From Variibacter sp. (GTDB taxonomy: Bacteria > Pseudomonadota > Alphaproteobacteria > Rhizobiales > Xanthobacteraceae), in assembly GCA_019689555.1 (NCBI GenBank), contig JADGHE010000025.1, positions 1 to 43,229 on the forward strand: 43,229 bases of DNA, in the 5' to 3' direction. The position numbers were made by a program, and so were the translations under genes. This document shows, piece after piece, positions 16,806 through 26,271 of the stretch. The stretch's first letter is position 1. Each line of letters opens with the position of its first letter. The notes beneath the pieces were generated by a model. That model had not been told where the DNA came from. It made no database searches and worked only from the letters and a program-made list of their open reading frames with translations.

Positions 16806-17708
16806 ATGGCGCGCCTGATCGCCCGTGTGCTGGGGTCGGCGGCCGGCGGGGGCTATCCGCAGTGGAACTGCCGCTGCGCGGTGTGTCGGCTCGCCTGGGA
16901 GGGCGACAGCCGCGTGGCGGCGCGCACGCAGACGAGCGTGGCCGTCTCGGGCGACGGCCGGCGGTGGATCCTTCTCAACGCGTCTCCGGATCTCCGCGCC
17001 CAGATCGCCGCTGCGCCCGCCCTGCGCCCGAACGGCGAGGTTCGCGGCAGCCCCATCGCCGCCGTCGTGCTCACCGGCGCAGAGGTCGACCAGACGGCCG
17101 GCCTGTTGCATCTGCGCGAGGGCCACGCCTTCACGCTCTACGGGCCGGCGGACACGCTCGACATCCTGGACAGCAACCCGATTTTCGCAGCGCTCGACCC
17201 CGCCCTCGTCGCGCGGCGGCGCGTGTCCTTCGGCGCGCCCTTCGACACGGCGGGCGATCTCGCGGTGGAGCTGTTCGGCGTCCCGGGAAAGGTTCCCCTC
17301 TATCTCGAAGGCGGCGCCGCGGCGGCCGACCTGGAGGCCGCCGCCGCGGGCGTCGAGGTTCGTCGCGGCGGCGCGCGGCTCGTCTTCGTGCCCGCCTGCG
17401 CGGCGGTGACGCCGGAGCTGAAGGAGCGGCTCGCCGCGGCCGACCTGGTGCTGTTCGACGGCACCTTGTTCACCGACGACGAGATGATCCGCGCCGGCGC
17501 CGGCCCCAAGACCGGGCGGCGCATGGGTCACCTGCCGATCGACGGCCCGGACGGCTCGCTCGCCGCTCTCGCCGGCCTGCGCAACCGACGCTTCTACATC
17601 CACATCAACAACACCAATCCGGTGCTGATCGCGGGGTCGCCCGAACGCGCCAAGGTGGAGGCGGCGGGCTGGGAAGTCGCCGCCGACGGTCTCGAGATTG
17701 CACTGTAG
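16806..17708 (+). CDS. pqqB: PQQ biosynthesis protein PqqB
   Basis: A 300-residue protein of the metallo-beta-lactamase fold. The N-terminal signature GSAAGGGYPQWNCRCAVC is diagnostic, including the zinc-binding cysteines. The middle carries the NASPDLRAQI and LTGAEVDQTAGLLHLRE motifs, and the end contains HLPIDGPDGSL and IHINNTNP. PqqB is thought to hydroxylate the tyrosine part of the precursor. Start ATG 16806 gives the expected N-terminus, although its ribosome site is weak. Confidence 0.96.
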   Translation: MARLIARVLGSAAGGGYPQWNCRCAVCRLAWEGDSRVAARTQTSVAVSGDGRRWILLNASPDLRAQIAAAPALRPNGEVRGSPIAAVVLTGAEVDQTAGLLHLREGHAFTLYGPADTLDILDSNPIFAALDPALVARRRVSFGAPFDTAGDLAVELFGVPGKVPLYLEGGAAAADLEAAAAGVEVRRGGARLVFVPACAAVTPELKERLAAADLVLFDGTLFTDDEMIRAGAGPKTGRRMGHLPIDGPDGSLAALAGLRNRRFYIHINNTNPVLIAGSPERAKVEAAGWEVAADGLEIAL

Positions 17709-17847
17709 TCCGGCGGTCCGCGCGCCGCGCTTCGCCCGCGCGGCGGATCGCCCGGCCGGCGCTTCTTCGGATTTGCATGTTTACGGCTCAGGAGATTAGT
17801 CTTTCGGCACAGGCCGGCCGTCTGCGGCCCGACAAGACCCGTTCCTG

Positions 17848-18573
17848 ATGCTCCTCACCGCGGATGAACTGGAAAAGCGGCTGCGCGCGATCGGCGCGGA
17901 GCGCTACCACCGCCTGCACCCGTTCCACCGCCTGCTGCACAGCGGGGGCTGCACCAAGGGCCAGGTGCAAGCCTGGGCGCTCAACCGATACTGCTATCAG
18001 GCGATGATCCCCGTGAAGGATGCGAGCCTGATCGCCCGGTGCGACGACCCGGACATCCGGCGCGAATGGCGCCGCCGCCTCGTCGACCATGACGGCGAAC
18101 GGGCGGGCGAGGGCGGGATCGCGCGCTGGCTGCGGCTCACCGACGGCCTCGGGCTCGACCGCGACTATGTCGTCTCGATGCGCGGCGTGCTGCCGGCGAC
18201 GCGGTTCGCGGTGGAGGCTTACGTGCATTTCGTGCGCGAGCGCACGCTGCTCGAGGCCATCGCGTCGTCGCTGACGGAACTCTTCTCGCCGGCCATCATC
18301 AGCGAGCGCATCGAGGGCATGCTCGCCAACTACGACTTCATCACGCGCGAAACGCTCGCCTATTTCGTCGAGCGGCCGCCGCAGGCGGAACGCGATGCCG
18401 GCTTCGCGCTCGACTATGTGAAGCGCCACGCCACCACGGTGGAACGCCAGCAGGCGGTGATCGCCGCGCTCGAATTCAAGTGCGACGTGTTGTGGGCCAT
18501 GCTGGACGCGCTCTATCATGCTTATGTAGAGCCGAGACATATTCCGCCCGGCGCATTCGTGCCGGCGAGCTGA
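17848..18573 (+). CDS. pqqC: PQQ synthase PqqC
   Basis: A 241-residue cofactor-free oxidase that performs the final ring closure and oxidation to PQQ. The family pattern is clear throughout: [36 protein letters not shown], then RRLVDHDG, then [19 protein letters not shown] and the C-terminal [19 protein letters not shown]. Active-site His and Tyr/Arg residues lie in these segments. A 139-base gap with no gene separates it from pqqB. It precedes pqqD by 9 bases. Confidence 0.96.
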   Translation: MLLTADELEKRLRAIGAERYHRLHPFHRLLHSGGCTKGQVQAWALNRYCYQAMIPVKDASLIARCDDPDIRREWRRRLVDHDGERAGEGGIARWLRLTDGLGLDRDYVVSMRGVLPATRFAVEAYVHFVRERTLLEAIASSLTELFSPAIISERIEGMLANYDFITRETLAYFVERPPQAERDAGFALDYVKRHATTVERQQAVIAALEFKCDVLWAMLDALYHAYVEPRHIPPGAFVPAS

Positions 18574-18582
18574 GAGGCGCCC

Positions 18583-18879
18583 ATGCTGGAGACCGGCGAT
18601 CGGCACTCGCTCGGACCCGAGGCGCGCCCGCGGCTGCGGCGCGGCGTGCGGCTGCAGCACAGCCCGGCCCACGGCGGATATGTCCTGCTCGCGCCCGAGC
18701 GCGTCTTCAAGGCCGACGCGATCGCGGCCGCGATCCTCGCGCGCTGCACGGGAGAGGCGACGCTGAGCGCGATCGTCGACGATCTCGCGACCCTCTACGG
18801 CGCCCCGCGCGAGCGCGTGCTCGGCGATGTGAGCGCGCTGCTCGCCGGGCTCGCGGAGAAGAAGCTGCTCGAATGGTGA
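18583..18879 (+). CDS. pqqD: PqqA-binding chaperone PqqD
   Basis: A 98-residue RiPP recognition element that binds the PqqA peptide and presents it to PqqE. The PqqD domain covers about residues 12-95: [33 protein letters not shown], then [20 protein letters not shown] 18583 is nine bases after pqqC, and the stop overlaps the pqqE start by seven bases, so translation is coupled to the partner enzyme. Confidence 0.94.
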   Translation: MLETGDRHSLGPEARPRLRRGVRLQHSPAHGGYVLLAPERVFKADAIAAAILARCTGEATLSAIVDDLATLYGAPRERVLGDVSALLAGLAEKKLLEW

Positions 18880-20039
18880 ACGCGGAGCCCTTCCGAAGTC
18901 CACCTGCCCCGCTGGCGGGTGAGGGGGGTCGAGGCCGTGCGGCGGAGCCGCCGGGTCTGCCCAGGCCGCTCGGTCTTCTGGCGGAGCTCACGCATCGCTG
19001 CCCGCTCGGCTGTCCCTACTGCTCCAATCCGCTCGCGCTCGAAGGCCGCGACGCGGAGCTCGACAGCGCGACCTGGGCCCGCGTCTTCCGCGAGGCGGCG
19101 GCGCTCGGCGTCCTGCAGGTGCATCTTTCGGGCGGCGAGCCGGCGGCGCGGCACGACCTGATCGAGATCGCCAGGGCGGCGCGGGAGGCGGGCCTTTACG
19201 TCAATCTCGTCACGTCCGGCATCGGCTTGACGGGCGAGCGCATCCGCGCGCTGGCGGAGGCCGGGGTCGACCACGTGCAGCTCTCGATCCAGGACAGCGA
19301 GGCGGATTCGGCGGACCGCATCGCCGGCTATCGCGGCGCCTTCCGCCGCAAGACGGCGCTCGCAGCCGAGATCGTGAGGCTCGGCCTGCCTTTGACCGTC
19401 AACGCGGTGGTGCACCGCGCCAACATCGATCGCATCGCCGCGATGGTCGAGCTCGCGGCGGCGCTCGGCGCAGGCCGCGTCGAGATCGCGCACGTGCAGT
19501 ACTACGGCTGGGCGCTCCGCAACCGGGCGGCGCTGATGCCGACCCGCGAGCAGGTCGAGCGGGCGGCCGCCACGGTCGCGGCGCTGCGCGCCCGCTATCG
19601 CAGGCAGATCGTCATCGACAGCGTGGTCCCGGACTATCACGCACGGTTCCCGAAGCCGTGCCTCGGCGGCTGGGGCCGGCGATCGCTCAACGTCACGCCG
19701 GCCGGGCGCGTTCTGCCCTGCCACGCTGCGGAGGTGATCCCGGGGCTCGAATTCTGGTCGGTCCGGGATCATCCGCTCGCGGAGATTTGGGAGCATTCGC
19801 CCGCCTTCCGGGCCTTCCGCGGGACCGCCTGGATGCAGGAGCCCTGCGCGCGCTGCCCGCGCCGCGAGCAGGACTTCGGCGGCTGCCGCTGCCAGGCCTT
19901 TCTGCTCACAGGAGATGCCGCCGCGACCGACCCGGTGTGCCACCTCTCGCCGCGCCACCACGAGATCGCGGCCCTCGCCGCCGCGCAGGCCGACCGGCCG
20001 TACCGCTATCGGCGAATGCCGGCCTCCGCCGGCGCTTGA
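18873..20039 (+). CDS. pqqE: Radical SAM enzyme PqqE
   Basis: A 388-residue radical SAM protein that forms the carbon-carbon bond between Glu and Tyr of PqqA. The radical SAM cluster ligands are Cys43, Cys47 and Cys50 (CPLGCPYC). The SAM-binding [11 protein letters not shown]-type motif follows, and SPASM cysteines lie near the end ([22 protein letters not shown]). The ATG lies inside pqqD. About 15 more residues than usual precede the conserved [10 protein letters not shown], and this part (codons 8-26) is encoded by palindromic, repeat-like DNA at 18900-18953. Confidence 0.95.
   Translation: MVNAEPFRSPPAPLAGEGGRGRAAEPPGLPRPLGLLAELTHRCPLGCPYCSNPLALEGRDAELDSATWARVFREAAALGVLQVHLSGGEPAARHDLIEIARAAREAGLYVNLVTSGIGLTGERIRALAEAGVDHVQLSIQDSEADSADRIAGYRGAFRRKTALAAEIVRLGLPLTVNAVVHRANIDRIAAMVELAAALGAGRVEIAHVQYYGWALRNRAALMPTREQVERAAATVAALRARYRRQIVIDSVVPDYHARFPKPCLGGWGRRSLNVTPAGRVLPCHAAEVIPGLEFWSVRDHPLAEIWEHSPAFRAFRGTAWMQEPCARCPRREQDFGGCRCQAFLLTGDAAATDPVCHLSPRHHEIAALAAAQADRPYRYRRMPASAGA
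18908..18953. repeat. Two palindromes inside the pqqE N-terminus
   Basis: CCCGC-TG-GCGGG (18908-18919) and CGGCGG-AG-CCGCCG (18940-18953) lie 20 bases apart in the first 30 codons of pqqE. Their peptide ([13 protein letters not shown]) is typical of translated intergenic palindromes in alphaproteobacteria, so a REP-like element probably inserted in frame. Confidence 0.55.
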
Positions 20040-20255
20040 AGTCACGTCCCTGGCGGTTGTGTAGCTCGGCGGTTGTGGCGAGCGCGTCCGCGGGGAGCGC
20101 TTGAGCGAGACCGCAGCGGGCCTCCGCGCTTTCGCACCGCCGAAATGTCCGCCTCCAACGGCTGCCCGCTGCTGCAACCTCGGCCTTGTTCGGAGGTCCA
20201 ATCACTCGTTGCGCGATCTTTCGCGCTCTGCAAATCGCGGGAAAACGAGGCCTCC

Positions 20256-20296
20256 TTGACCTCCGGCCTGGTCCGGTTTAAAGAGAATGAACATTC
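20256..20296 (+). promoter_or_regulatory. Promoter and TetR operator before efflux operon
   Basis: A -35 element TTGACC (20256-20261) and an AT-rich -10 region (TTTAAA at 20277, or TAAAGA at 20279) abut the perfect inverted repeat GAATG-AA-CATTC at 20285-20296. AAAGA and TCTTT-like flanks extend the symmetry. The layout suits autoregulation of the TetR gene and its efflux operon. The 240 bases upstream hold no gene. Confidence 0.6.
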
Positions 20297-20328
20297 GCTC
20301 TTTTTTACCGCACCGCAGCGGCAGGCCG

Positions 20329-20967
20329 ATGCGCCGACCGAACGCCCAGCTTCAGAGTGATCGCCGCGCGGAAATCCTGGCGGCCGCTCAGCGCTGCTTT
20401 ACGAGGGCCGGATTCCACCAGACCTCCATGCAGGCCATCTGCGCCGAGGCCGGCATGAGCCCCGGGAACCTCTACCGCTATTTCGATTCGAAAGAGGCGA
20501 TCATCGCGGGCATCTGCGAGCGCGACCGGAGCAATGCGGCCCGCGATTTCGACGCCGTCGACGCGGCGCCCGACTTCTTCACGGGTCTGCGCCGGCTTGC
20601 CCAGTACCACCTGGTCGAGCGGCCGGCCGAGCAGCTCGCGCTGTGGACCGAGATCATGGCGGAGAGCCGCCGCAACCCCGAAATCGCCAAGCTCCTCCAC
20701 GAGTGTGAGCAGGACGTGAAGGCGCGGCTCGCCGCGATGCTGCGACGGGCGGCCGAGCGCGGAGAAATTTCCGCCGAGATCGATTTCGAGGGCGCCGCAG
20801 TCGTTCTGATGGCGCTCGCCGACGGGCTTTCGATGCGGCGTGCGGTGCAGCCGGACTTCAATGCCGAGACCGTCCTGCCGATGATCCTGCACATGGTGCA
20901 TTGCATGCTGGTTCGGCCGGGCGGAACGCCGGCGCGCGAGACGAGGGAGAAGGTTCATGAAGGCTAG
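20329..20967 (+). CDS. TetR/AcrR-family repressor of RND efflux
   Basis: A protein of about 212 residues with an N-terminal helix-turn-helix (FTRAGFHQTSMQAICAEAGMSPGNLYRYFDSKEAIIAGI) and a helical ligand-binding C-terminal domain. It likely represses the downstream pump until a substrate binds. Met at 20329 is chosen over 20287 because the latter lies inside the palindromic operator. The gene ends 10 bases after the start of the adaptor gene, so the three genes probably form one autoregulated operon. The ligand is unknown. Confidence 0.9.
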   Translation: MRRPNAQLQSDRRAEILAAAQRCFTRAGFHQTSMQAICAEAGMSPGNLYRYFDSKEAIIAGICERDRSNAARDFDAVDAAPDFFTGLRRLAQYHLVERPAEQLALWTEIMAESRRNPEIAKLLHECEQDVKARLAAMLRRAAERGEISAEIDFEGAAVVLMALADGLSMRRAVQPDFNAETVLPMILHMVHCMLVRPGGTPARETREKVHEG

Positions 20968-22051
20968 CCGCATCACGGCGGTGGGTTTGGGTGTCGCCGC
21001 CACGCTGTGGATCGCCTCCGGCCACTTCATGCCGCACGAAAGCGGGGAGAGCGCCGCCGCCGTGCGGCCCACGGAAAACGAGGTCAAGCCGTTCCGCGTC
21101 GCCGTGACGCCGGTGGACGTCGTGCCGCACCGGCAGAAGCTCACCCTCTCCGGCCGCACCGAGGCCGACCGCAAGGTCATGCTCACCACCCGCACCGGGG
21201 GGGTGCTCAAGGAGTTGCGCGTGAAGCGCGGTTCCGTCGTCAAGAAGGGCGACGTCATCGCCGTGCTGTCGGACGAGGCGCGCGAGGCGCAGGTGCAGCA
21301 GGCGCGCGCGGTGGTGGCCCAGCGGCGGGCCGAACTCGAAGCCCGGAGCCGCCTCATCGCCAGCGGCGCCATGCCGCGGCTCGAATTCGGCAATCTCGAA
21401 GCCCAACTCAAGGTCGCGGAAGCGCAGCTCGCCGCCGCAGAGGCGGAATACGAGCGCGGCCTCGTGACGGCGCCGTGGGACGGCATCATCAACGACGTGC
21501 TCGTCGAGGTGGGCGGCGCCGCCTTCTCCCTGGCCGGAAAGGAGGTCGCGCAGCTTGTCGCGCTCGATCCGATGCTCGCCGTGGTCGAGGTGGCCGAGCG
21601 CAAGCTCGGCGGCATCAAGGTCGGCGACCCCGCCGAGGTGCGGCTCGTGACGGGCCAGAAAGCCAAGGGCCGTGTGCGTTTCGTCTCCAAGACCGCAAGC
21701 CCCAACACCCGCACCTACCGCGTCGAGGTCGAACTCCCCAATCCCGACGGCACGATCCCCGACGGCATTACGGCGGAGGTGGCCATCCTGCTGGCCCCGG
21801 TGGAGGCGGCCCGCGTGCCGCGGTCGGCGCTCACCTTCTCGTCGGCGGGCGATCTGGGCGTGCGCGTCGTCGAGGGGAAAGAGAAGGTCGCGTTCGTTCC
21901 GGTCTCGGTGGTCGAGGACGAGCAGTCCTTCATGTGGGTCTCCGGCCTTCGCGATGGCGCCCAGGTGATCGTCGAAGGTCAGGACTTCGTGCGCGAGGGC
22001 CAGCGCGTCGAAGCCGCTTTGCCGGGCGGCGCGAAGACCGCGACACGGTAA
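20957..22051 (+). CDS. RND efflux periplasmic adaptor
   Basis: A 364-residue membrane-fusion (HlyD/AcrA-type) protein that links an inner-membrane pump to an outer-membrane channel. An N-terminal anchor helix (about residues 6-22) leads to a lipoyl half-motif (GRTEADRKVMLTTRTGGVLKELRVKRGSVVKKGDVIAVL), a coiled-coil hairpin (about residues 105-165), the second lipoyl half and a beta-barrel domain. GGGAGAAGG precedes the ATG, which overlaps tetR by 11 bases. No TolC-type channel is encoded nearby. Confidence 0.93.
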   Translation: MKASRITAVGLGVAATLWIASGHFMPHESGESAAAVRPTENEVKPFRVAVTPVDVVPHRQKLTLSGRTEADRKVMLTTRTGGVLKELRVKRGSVVKKGDVIAVLSDEAREAQVQQARAVVAQRRAELEARSRLIASGAMPRLEFGNLEAQLKVAEAQLAAAEAEYERGLVTAPWDGIINDVLVEVGGAAFSLAGKEVAQLVALDPMLAVVEVAERKLGGIKVGDPAEVRLVTGQKAKGRVRFVSKTASPNTRTYRVEVELPNPDGTIPDGITAEVAILLAPVEAARVPRSALTFSSAGDLGVRVVEGKEKVAFVPVSVVEDEQSFMWVSGLRDGAQVIVEGQDFVREGQRVEAALPGGAKTATR

Positions 22052-22069
22052 GCGCACGCCAGGAGAGCC

Positions 22070-22093
22070 GGCCGCCGCGAGCCCGCGGCGGCC
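22070..22093. repeat. 10-bp-stem hairpin between adaptor and pump genes
   Basis: GGCCGCCGCG pairs perfectly with CGCGGCGGCC around the loop AGCC in the 111-base gap between the two efflux genes. No T-run follows. It may shield or attenuate the message so that adaptor and pump are made in unequal amounts, or it may be a REP-like repeat. Confidence 0.5.
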
Positions 22094-22162
22094 GAGGATT
22101 ACGGGCCGCGGGCCGCATGCCGCCGCGCACGGCCCCGGGGGCCCCACGCTAAGGCGAGATCA

Positions 22163-25100
22163 ATGTCCCGTTTCATCGAATACGCCGTCAGCCATGCGCG
22201 GCTGACCATCGCGACGCTGATCTTCCTGCTCCTTGCGGGATTCGTCGCCTATCGGACGATCCCCAAGGAGGCGGAGCCGGACGTCAAGGTGCCGATCATC
22301 TACACGCAGCTCTCCCAGCGCGGCATCAGCCCGGAGGACGCCGAGCGCCTGCTGCTGCGCCCGATCGAGACCAAGCTCAAGTCCGTCGGCAACGTGAAGG
22401 AGATGCGCTCCACCGCCTTCGAGGGCGGCGGCTACGTGCTGCTCGAATTCGAAGCGGGCTTCGACTCCAAGGCGGCGCTCGCCGATGTGCGCGCCAAGGT
22501 CGAGGAGGCCAAGCGCGATCTGCCGCGCGACGCCGACGAGCCGCTCGTGCAGGAGGTCAACCTTTCGCTCTATCCCGTGCTGGTGGTGGCGCTCTCGGGC
22601 GATGTGCCCGAGCGCACGCTGCTGCGCATCGCGCGCACGGCGAAGAACGCGATCGAGCAGGTTCCGGGCGTGCTGTCGGCGGAGCTGCGCGGCGCGCGCG
22701 ACGAGGTGGTCGAGATCATCGCCGAGCCGATGCTGATGAAGAGCTACGGCGTGTCGCTCGAGCAGCTCATCGCCGCGACGCAGTCGTCCAACAGCCTGGT
22801 CGCCGCCGGCGCGCTCGAGGGCACGACCGGCCGCTTCGCCGTCAAGGTGCCGGCGCTGATCGAGAAGCCCGAGGACGTGCTGAAGATCCCCGTCGCCGCC
22901 TCCTCGGGAGCCGCCGTCACCCTGGGTGACATCGCGCAGGTGAAGCCGACCTTCAAGGACGCCACCACGATCACGCGCGTCAACGGCAAGCCGGCGATGA
23001 CGATCGAGGTGTCGAAGCGCACCGGCGCCAACCTCATCGAGACCGTCGACGGCGTGAAAGCCGTCGTCGAGAAGCTGAGGACGACCTGGCCGACCAGCGT
23101 TCAGGTCGCCTACACGCAGGACAAGTCGAAGCTCATCCGGCAGATGCTCGCCGACCTGCAGAACTCGGTCGCGACCGGCGTTCTGCTCGTCGCCGTCATC
23201 ATCCTGTTCGCCCTCGGCTTCCGCGCCTCCTTGTTCATCGGCATCGCCATCCCGGCCTCGTTCCTCGCGGGCGTGCTGGGGCTTCAGCTCGCGGGCCTCA
23301 CGGTCAACATCGTAGTCCTGTTCTCGCTGATCCTCGCGGTCGGCATGCTGGTCGACGACGCGATCATCGTGTCGGAGTTCGCCGAGCGGCGGATGTCCGA
23401 GGGCATGGCCCCGAAGGAGGCCTATCTCCTGGCCGCCAAGCGCATGAGCGGGCCCGTCGTCGCCGCGACCGCGACCCGCGTCGCTGCCTTCTCCCCGCTC
23501 CTGTTCTGGCCCGGCATCGTCGGCGAGTTCATGAAGTACCTGCCGATCACGCTGATCGCGACCCTGTCGGCCTCGCTCGCGGTGGCGCTCTTCTTCACGC
23601 CGACGCTCGGCGCGCTGCTCGGCAAGGCCTCGCCGACGCCGCACGACGAGCGCGCGAGCGATCGCGGGCTCTATATGCGCGCCGTGCGGCTTGCGCTGCG
23701 CCATCCCGGCACCACGCTCGTGCTCGCCGTCTTCCTGCTCGTCGCGGTGCAGACCGCCTATGCGAAGTTCGGCCACGGCGTGGAGTTCTTCCCGAAGGTC
23801 GAGCCGGACTACGGCCAGGCGATCATCCACGGGCGCGGCAACCTCTCGCTCGCCGAGAAGGACCGCGCGGTCCGCACCGTCGAAGAGCGCATCCTCAGGT
23901 TTGACGGGCTCAAGACCGTGTATGCGCGCTCGGGCGAGCAGCCCCGCGGCTCCAACGAGCTCACCGAGGACACGATCGGCGTCATCCAGTTCGAGTTCGC
24001 GGACTGGAAGACGCGGCCGCCCGCGCACGAGATCATGGATGCGATCCGCCAGGCGACCGCGGACATTCCCGGCATCCTCGTCGAGGTGACGGCGCCGCGC
24101 GCCGGCCCGCCGACCGGCAAGCCGATCCAGGTGCAGATCTCCGCCCTCGATCCCGAAGTCATCCCCGCAGCCGCCAAGAAGGTCGCGGCGATGCTGCGCG
24201 ACGACCCCGAAATCCGCGACCTCGATGACGGGCAGCCGCTGCCCGGCATCGATTGGCGGATCGAAGTCGACAAGGCGGAGGCCGCGAAGTACGGCGCGAG
24301 CGCCAACACGGTCGGCACCGCCATTCAGCTCGTCACCAACGGCACGAAGATCACCGAATACCGGCCGGCGGACACCGACAAGTCGGTCGACATCATCGTG
24401 CGCTTCCCGGAGGACCGCCGCAATCTCGATCAGATCGACGATCTCCGCGTGCAGACTTCGGCCGGCTATGTGCCGATCGGCAATTTCGTCAAGCGCGTGC
24501 CGGCGCCGCGGGTCGGCTACATCAACCGCGTCAACGCCAACCGGGTGATGACCGTCTCCGCCAACGTCGCCGAGGGCGTGCAGAGCGCCAAAGTGCAGGA
24601 GCGCATCGCGAAGGCGCTCGCCGAGACCGATCTCGGCCCCGGCGTGATCTGGCGATTGAAGGGCGAGGACGAGGAGCGCGCCAAGGCGGGCGCCTTCCTG
24701 ATGAAGGCGTTCGGCGCGGCCATCTTCCTGATCTTTGCGATCCTGCTCGCGCAGTTCAACAAGCTCACCTCCGTCGGCCTCGTGCTCACGGCGGTGGTGC
24801 TGTCGACGATCGGCGTGCTCCTCGGCGTGCTGGTCATGGGCCAGGCGTTCGGCGTGGTGATGACCGGCATCGGCGTGATCGCCAATGCCGGCGTGATCGT
24901 GAACAACAACATCGTGCTGATCGACACCTACGACCGCCTGCGGCGCGAGGGCCGGCCCGCCTATGACGCGATCCTCGAGACCTGCCGCGAGCGCGTGCGG
25001 CCGGTGCTGCTGACCGCCGTCACCGCGATCCTCGGCGTGCTGCCGATCGCCTTCGGCGTCAACGTGGACTTCCTGGCGCGCGAGCTGACGGTCGGCGCCC

Positions 25101-25318
25101 CGGCGACCCAATGGTGGATCAGCCTCTCGACCGCGATCGTGTTCGGGCTCGGCTTCGCCACCATTCTCACGCTGATCGTGACACCGGCGGCCCTCATGGC
25201 GATCGCCAATCTCGCCGAATGGCGGCAGGGCTGGCTCAAGCGGCGCCGGGCGCGCCGGGCGGCGCGGCGCGTCGCGCGCGAGGCGGCCGCAGGCGTCGGC
25301 TCTCGGCCGGCCGAATAG
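22163..25318 (+). CDS. RND efflux pump, inner-membrane transporter
   Basis: A 1051-residue proton-driven exporter of the HAE1/AcrB superfamily. Twelve membrane segments are arranged as 1+5+1+5 around two large periplasmic loops. The proton-relay acidic pair lies in the fourth helix (LILAVGMLVDDAIIVSEF), and the second half has the matching GVIVNNNIVLIDTYDRLRREG segment. Periplasmic porter repeats (PGVLSAELRGARDEVVEI and so on) are intact. The adaptor gene is just upstream. Substrates cannot be inferred; this subgroup often exports detergents, drugs or lipids rather than metals. Confidence 0.95.
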   Translation: MSRFIEYAVSHARLTIATLIFLLLAGFVAYRTIPKEAEPDVKVPIIYTQLSQRGISPEDAERLLLRPIETKLKSVGNVKEMRSTAFEGGGYVLLEFEAGFDSKAALADVRAKVEEAKRDLPRDADEPLVQEVNLSLYPVLVVALSGDVPERTLLRIARTAKNAIEQVPGVLSAELRGARDEVVEIIAEPMLMKSYGVSLEQLIAATQSSNSLVAAGALEGTTGRFAVKVPALIEKPEDVLKIPVAASSGAAVTLGDIAQVKPTFKDATTITRVNGKPAMTIEVSKRTGANLIETVDGVKAVVEKLRTTWPTSVQVAYTQDKSKLIRQMLADLQNSVATGVLLVAVIILFALGFRASLFIGIAIPASFLAGVLGLQLAGLTVNIVVLFSLILAVGMLVDDAIIVSEFAERRMSEGMAPKEAYLLAAKRMSGPVVAATATRVAAFSPLLFWPGIVGEFMKYLPITLIATLSASLAVALFFTPTLGALLGKASPTPHDERASDRGLYMRAVRLALRHPGTTLVLAVFLLVAVQTAYAKFGHGVEFFPKVEPDYGQAIIHGRGNLSLAEKDRAVRTVEERILRFDGLKTVYARSGEQPRGSNELTEDTIGVIQFEFADWKTRPPAHEIMDAIRQATADIPGILVEVTAPRAGPPTGKPIQVQISALDPEVIPAAAKKVAAMLRDDPEIRDLDDGQPLPGIDWRIEVDKAEAAKYGASANTVGTAIQLVTNGTKITEYRPADTDKSVDIIVRFPEDRRNLDQIDDLRVQTSAGYVPIGNFVKRVPAPRVGYINRVNANRVMTVSANVAEGVQSAKVQERIAKALAETDLGPGVIWRLKGEDEERAKAGAFLMKAFGAAIFLIFAILLAQFNKLTSVGLVLTAVVLSTIGVLLGVLVMGQAFGVVMTGIGVIANAGVIVNNNIVLIDTYDRLRREGRPAYDAILETCRERVRPVLLTAVTAILGVLPIAFGVNVDFLARELTVGAPATQWWISLSTAIVFGLGFATILTLIVTPAALMAIANLAEWRQGWLKRRRARRAARRVAREAAAGVGSRPAE

Positions 25319-25435
25319 CGGAGCAGCGCGCGGCGCGGCGCGGCCGCGCGGGCCACCGAGCGCGCGCAGGCGACGGAGCCTTGCCCCGCGCGCCGATGCG
25401 CTTGCGCGGTTCGGCGGGACGGTCACAATCCCGCC

Positions 25436-26068
25436 ATGCCGCCGCCCGACCCGCTGCCGCTCGTCACCCGCGCGCCCGTGATCCCGGTGCTGACCGTCGA
25501 CCGGGTCGCGGACGCCGTTCCGCTGGCGCGGGCTCTCGTCGCCGGCGGGCTGCCGGTGCTCGAGGTGACGCTGCGCACGCCGGCCGCGCTCGAAGCCATC
25601 GCCGCGATCGCGGCCGCCATGCCGCAGGCGATCGTGGGCGCCGGCACGGTCACGGAGCCAAAGGACGTCGCAGAGGCCGTAGAGGCCGGCGCCCGGTTTC
25701 TCGTGAGCCCCGGCACGCCGGCGGAGCTTGCCGCCGCGATGGCGGATGCGCCGGTTCCTTGCCTGCCCGGCTGCGCAACCGTTGCCGAAGCCATGGCTCT
25801 CGCCGCGCGGGGCTTTTCCGTCCTGAAGTTCTTCCCCGCCGAAGCCTCGGGCGGCGTGCGCTGGCTCAAGGCGGTGGCGGCGCCGCTGCCGGCACTGCGC
25901 TTCTGCCCGACCGGCGGAATCGACGGCGGCAATGCTGCAGATTATCTCGCCCTGCCCAATGTTGCGGCCGTCGGCGGCTCCTGGGTCGCGCCGCGCGACG
26001 CTCTCGCGGCCGGCGATTTTGCCCGCATCACGGAGCTTGCGCGGCAGGCCGCCGCTCTGGGGCGATGA
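25436..26068 (+). CDS. eda: KDPG (and KHG) aldolase
   Basis: A 210-residue TIM-barrel class I aldolase that splits 2-keto-3-deoxy-6-phosphogluconate to pyruvate and glyceraldehyde 3-phosphate, the last step of the Entner-Doudoroff path. Catalytic residues are Glu43 (VLEVTLRT) and Schiff-base Lys131 (VLKFFPAE); the GAGTV, SPG and PTGGI loops are all present. Length and residue numbers match E. coli Eda closely. Neither edd nor zwf is nearby, but a PfkB-type ketodeoxygluconate kinase lies 1.3 kb downstream on the other strand. The 203 bases after the gene hold nothing I can assign. Confidence 0.95.
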   Translation: MPPPDPLPLVTRAPVIPVLTVDRVADAVPLARALVAGGLPVLEVTLRTPAALEAIAAIAAAMPQAIVGAGTVTEPKDVAEAVEAGARFLVSPGTPAELAAAMADAPVPCLPGCATVAEAMALAARGFSVLKFFPAEASGGVRWLKAVAAPLPALRFCPTGGIDGGNAADYLALPNVAAVGGSWVAPRDALAAGDFARITELARQAAALGR

Positions 26069-26271
26069 GGCTCGGGCGGCGATCGCCGAGAGGGCCGCAG
26101 TGCTTGGGGCGCCGGCACGCAGGACAGGGCGCCGATTCGGGAATGATCAAACTGGTTCGAGCCTGGAAAGGCGCCGCGCTGCATTGCTCGCATGCGATAG
26201 AGCGCTTGAAGCGCGCCGCGCGCGGTTCCAGGATGGCGCACAATCACCTCTTGCCCATCCTGCCCTGACCG

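Noticed and set aside
22160-25426. 1088-codon open frame antisense to the RND pump
   Set aside because: High GC at third codon positions keeps the opposite frame open. Its product is rich in His, Asp, Arg and Gly with no recognisable domain, while the plus-strand frame encodes a complete RND transporter.
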